This document shows positions 60,525 to 64,000 of a stretch of DNA of 64,000 bases, one piece after another. Under the pieces are notes generated by a model, which was given only the letters and a program-made list of their open reading frames with translations, did not search any database and was not told where the DNA came from. The first letter of the stretch is position 1. Every line of letters starts with the position of its first letter. The position numbers and the translations under genes were made by a program. Source of the DNA: Lingula anatina (lineage: Eukaryota; Brachiopoda; Lingulata; Lingulida; Lingulidae); contig NW_019774659.1 in the NCBI RefSeq assembly GCF_001039355.2, forward strand, positions 234,830-298,829, read 5' to 3'.

Positions 60525-63115
60525 TATGTGATCTTCGATTTGTGGACTATCACTTGTTGAAATTTATGATAAGGTCTTGGTCACTAAATATTCCAATAAA
60601 TGTAATTCAGCAAGTCGTTACCTAAACTCAACATAACACCAGTCTTTTGCCTTATTTAAAGTTTTTTGCAAATCAGGTGCTAGATTGAGTGCACTGCATT
60701 ACAATTGTCTTGATACGATTCCAGTACGTCAAATATTCCGCATGACATCTCCAAACAGTCTATATACAGTTGGCTCCATACTTCACACAAACTGTAAACA
60801 AGAGCGCAGCAGCGTCTATGAGAAACATTTTGGTCAGATTGAAGCCTAAGCAAGAGTTTTCTCAGGCTTATTCAAAACGCCATTAATGTGTTCTTATTAC
60901 TGCAATTTCCATATCCATACACAAAATGAAACGTTAGGCTACACCCTAATGAAGTCACCCACACGCTTATTTAGAATAACTGCAGGAAATGGATCACTAA
61001 CTCTGCTTCTTCTTGTTGCAGTATGATGGAAAAGGCTACAATGGCAGGGTATTGATTTTATTGGACACCCCCGTGCTCTAATGGAGAGTCATCAGAGCTT
61101 TTCTTGGCACTGCTGGCACCAAACATCCGATGGCTCAGCAGGCAACCTAAGCATTACAGTGGGTCTATTTACACTAGAGGCTTTTAAGGTCGGGGAAAAA
61201 GAGACAGGGGCACTTGCGGTAAGCTGGCGCTGATTGCGTGGTCGTTTATGAGCAGATGCCACTAGTTTAATTTGCATACAACTAAGCAGACAGCTAAGGA
61301 AAAGAAGCAGCTGATACTCTTCGTTTATTAACGAGGCCTTATAAACTGATTAGGCGTTTTACCGGCAGATCTTTTAGCACTAACGCCCATATTAATCACA
61401 AAACCCGAAAATAAACCAACACACCGCACAATTATTTAGCACCAACAAAGCGATACCTAGTACTAACATTCATTCGCTCTGGTAGTGCTGGTTAATTTGT
61501 GGGTTATGTGGTTTATATGGGTGTAAGTGCTAAAAGATCTGCGAGTAGTGTTAGTATACGCCTAGTCCGTTTATAAGGCCTGAGTCAGATGCCTTGGTTT
61601 TCAGGGTGTCTACAAATATTTACTGGTATAAAACAAGTAATCCTCAAGTACTGTGACAATGAGGGCGTTTACTGGTAAAGGGTATAGAGGGAAGTGATTG
61701 TGAGACTTGATACACAGGGCACAGATAAAGTGCCAAAGGGTGATTGTGAATAATGTGCATTAGTGTACAACAGAATTGTATAATCAAACGAGTCGCGGAA
61801 CTGATTTCATTATCGATGTCATGCACTGTGGATAATGGTAATGTTTTCATCACTCAAGCCATCACAAGAATAATTGAATCGAATATTGAAATACGACGCC
61901 ATAGTGGTAAATGCCAAGAAATCAGGAAATTGTCTCATAGAGCACCTTTTAGCTCACGTGCCAGAATGAATGGTTAAACGCATGCAGTTCGTTCACTGAT
62001 CTTTACTGACTGACGTAGAAATGCCAAATTTACTTGCCTGACAGGCTTAAACTTAGAATGACAATATGAAGGATATCATATGTATTTATGCACATTCGTG
62101 TGTGGTTGAAAGACATGTTACGCGGCAATTGAAAAGGAATTTAAGTCCTTGCCAGGGTTAAACTTAGAAGAAACACCTACAGACGTTAATGTGTATTTGA
62201 ACGCTTGTTTTAATTGGAACTGTTAAACAGCATTTTCAGAAAAAAATCACCAAAGTATTTTTCAGATTTTTCATAACATTCGTCAACTGAAGTGTTCCCA
62301 CTAAAGCAGACGTTATTATTAATTTCAAGTACAGAAACTATGAGTAATAGCAGCCATTCAATACTGACAATATTCAATAATATCTTTCCTTGTTTTGAAT
62401 ACGAACAAGTTATTCCAATCAAATGACAGCTTGATTACCTCTATGAATTAATATCACTCGTCCTCCAACCATTTCTTATGACAGCTGCCCATTGATAAGA
62501 AAGAAATATTGACCAAGTAACGATGGATTTTTACATCAAACGCTTAAACGTACTATTGGGGATTGATGAATGTATTTATTATGACAGGGTTCATCTTTCC
62601 GTACTTACTCAGTTATTTGTCATATTTATTCCGGCCATAAAAGAAGATAAGATGACATGGATGGGTTCCTGGATATCAAAAAGCTGTGAACTCGGTTGGG
62701 CAGGTTTACGCAAAGCAAAGGGTTTTGACATTCAGAGGCTTTTGCAAAAAACGAAATGTCTACAAGTAGTTTTACCTAAAATAAGAAAAGATTTGTGACC
62801 GGAATTTAACTGTGTAATTCTATCTATCTGTATAATTCGCCTTGAATATGTAAACTTTGATAAGTTAGTAGGCAAAGGAAAGCTTTGCGTAAAAGATATT
62901 GGTAACACACTAGTATACAAATGTCATATCAGGGTTGAGGCGGACACAACCAGTTTCTGTATACCCTCTGCAATTCAAGATAACAAATGTAGGTCATGTT
63001 AGCTACATTGACGTGTGCATTTGATGGAGTTAAATCGGTTGGACCAGCACGACAAAATCAACAGCAAAAAGTAAAAGAACTATAGAACTATTGATATTCT
63101 GAGACAACGATCAGA
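60525..63115. other. Divergent intergenic region between monooxygenase and MRH-like genes
   Basis: It should hold promoters of both genes. It contains a fold-back element (61334-61581). Short open frames (for example 62523-62798) have no recognisable domain and no support beyond length. Confidence 0.55.
61334..61581. mobile_element. Fold-back element with ~75-bp inverted repeats
   Basis: It starts AGGCCTTATAAAC and ends GTTTATAAGGCCT. The arms stay complementary inward with scattered mismatches through CAGATCTTTTAGCAC / GTGCTAAAAGATCTG and beyond. Nearly the whole 248 bp can fold as one hairpin. Non-coding; target duplication not clear. A MITE with long inverted repeats or a hairpin RNA source. 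Confidence 0.8.
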
Positions 63116-63282
63116 ATGCGATTTCAGCTTTATTGCGTCCTGCTGCTCAGCTACGTCATTACGTCATGTGGTGTCGTCCCAACCAATGAGCACCGTTGTA
63201 TTGGATTTAACTCTTGTATGTGTAAAAGCAGCGTAGGGATTATAGATATTTCAGCTTTGGCGAATAAGAATGGTACAGCAAG
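63116..63282 (+). CDS. MRH/ATG27-like protein, exon 1
   Basis: ATG 63116 opens a signal peptide (MRFQLYCVLLLSYVITSCG), then CIGFNSCMCKSSVGIIDISA. The donor GTATGT leaves phase 2. The C-x-C-x-GIIDIS pattern recalls the mannose-6-phosphate-receptor-homology/ATG27-like fold of secretory-pathway proteins. Family call is moderate. Confidence 0.6.
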
Positions 63283-63332
63283 GTATGTTTATGCGCAATA
63301 AACCTAGGTATATCATCAGTGCACGTGTATGA

Positions 63333-63406
63333 GTGTGTGTATGTGTGAGCGCGCGCGCGCATGTGTGTGTGTGTGTGTGTGTTTTGTGTGTGCCTGTGTG
63401 TGTGTT
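63333..63406. repeat. GT/GC alternating tract, Z-DNA-prone
   Basis: GT repeats surround a six-unit GC run. From 63349 to 63382 the sequence alternates purine and pyrimidine without a break. It lies in the first intron of the MRH-like gene. Confidence 0.9.
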
Positions 63407-63721
63407 TACAAGTATGTGTACCTAAAAACATGAACAAATACACGTCCGTATTTAAGGATGAGGAAAAATGGACACGCATCTGCACGTAAATAAACGTACA
63501 AGCAATGAACTTAACCAAAGACAGTAAACCCAAAGACAGTAAACGTGTATATATTGACTCAAGGGAATGTCCTTAAGGTAATGGTATGGGACTATGTGGG
63601 ACTTTCAAGCAGTTCTATGATGAAATTAGGGTAAAAACCCCAATAAGAATCCCCCGTCACAAAATAAACCCTGTTATATGCCAGGACCCACTTAAATAAA
63701 TAGAAACGGAAATCGTTCCAG

Positions 63722-63830
63722 ATTTCGGGATATTCCAAGTCCTGATGCAGCCCGAAGTACCGTGTCGTGGAACCCATGCTATCCGTTCTCCGACGGCACG
63801 TACCAAGCCATGGCTTGTTACAATGTCTCA
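63722..63830 (+). CDS. MRH/ATG27-like protein, exon 2
   Basis: 109 nt, phase 2 to 0, acceptor TTCCAG, donor GTGAGT. It encodes RDIPSPDAARSTVSWNPCYP then FSDGTYQAMACYNVS. The W-N-P-C-x-P-F motif with following cysteines is typical of MRH-like domains in invertebrate type I proteins. The rest of the gene lies beyond the window. Confidence 0.6.
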
Positions 63831-63949
63831 GTGAGTAAAATGAAAATTAGTCGGTAAAAACTTAGTCCGTTAGGTTTTTTAAGACAATTTCTTCAACTGA
63901 AGTAATTTCATGGCTTGCAATGTTTTTCTGTCACAGCCAAAGTTTAAGA

Positions 63950-64000
63950 ATAAGTAAATAAATAAATAAATAGATAAATAAATAAATAAATAGATAGATA
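63950..64000. repeat. (AAAT/AGAT)n microsatellite
   Basis: AAAT and AGAT tetranucleotides running to the window end. Confidence 0.95.

Noticed and set aside
62523-62798. 91-codon plus-strand open frame
   Set aside because: No motif, no signal peptide, no splice or conservation support.

Overview
This window is animal nuclear DNA: AT-rich, with intron-split genes, GT/AG splice sites, many microsatellites and several short non-autonomous transposons. It carries most of a Par-3 polarity gene, an IgGFc-binding-like surface receptor locus, a copper monooxygenase gene and the start of an MRH/ATG27-like gene. The expansion-prone IgGFc-binding-like family, high heterozygosity and an AAGGGATAATAACTC-type element suggest a marine lophotrochozoan, most likely a mollusc. 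That placement is inference; no sequence here names the species.

Layout. (1) About 1.2-25.8 kb, plus strand: a Par-3 (PARD3/Bazooka) gene lacking its 5' end. I reconstructed 22 exons from splice phase; together they give one open frame of 4581 nt (1526 residues plus stop) with three PDZ domains, the aPKC-site motif, a lysine-rich segment, coiled coils and an Asn/His/Gln-rich tail. (2) About 24.9-35.2 kb: two near-identical copies of the last Par-3 exon with its long 3' UTR and downstream DNA. (3) About 35.2-52.3 kb, plus strand: two near-identical copies of a gene for a type I membrane protein with two IgGFc-binding-N-like domains joined by a Thr/Pro-rich stalk. Copy 1 stops at a gap; copy 2 is complete (7 coding exons, 1078 residues). 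(4) 54.7-60.5 kb, minus strand: an 8-exon DBH/PHM/MOXD-type copper monooxygenase (429 residues) with the five copper-ligand residues that can be placed by motif. (5) 63.1 kb to the end, plus strand: the first two coding exons of a signal-peptide protein of the MRH/ATG27-like type.

The window looks like a scaffold of five or more contigs joined at single Ns (1123, 24873, 30140, 43003, 58252), and each N lies at the edge of a duplication. Exon copies that cannot splice in frame where they lie, a 98-base identical overlap at 58252, intron-level near identity and a presence/absence transposon all point to unmerged alleles of a highly heterozygous diploid, not to true tandem genes. The contig ends fit one haplotype made of contigs 24874-30139 and 43004-58251, interrupted by an unassembled insertion, with contig 30141-43002 as the alternative haplotype wedged between them.

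Function. Par-3 is a cytoplasmic polarity scaffold. The IgGFc-binding-like protein is probably a surface recognition or adhesion receptor, and the monooxygenase is predicted to act in the secretory pathway or outside the cell. Nothing suggests that these neighbours form one pathway.
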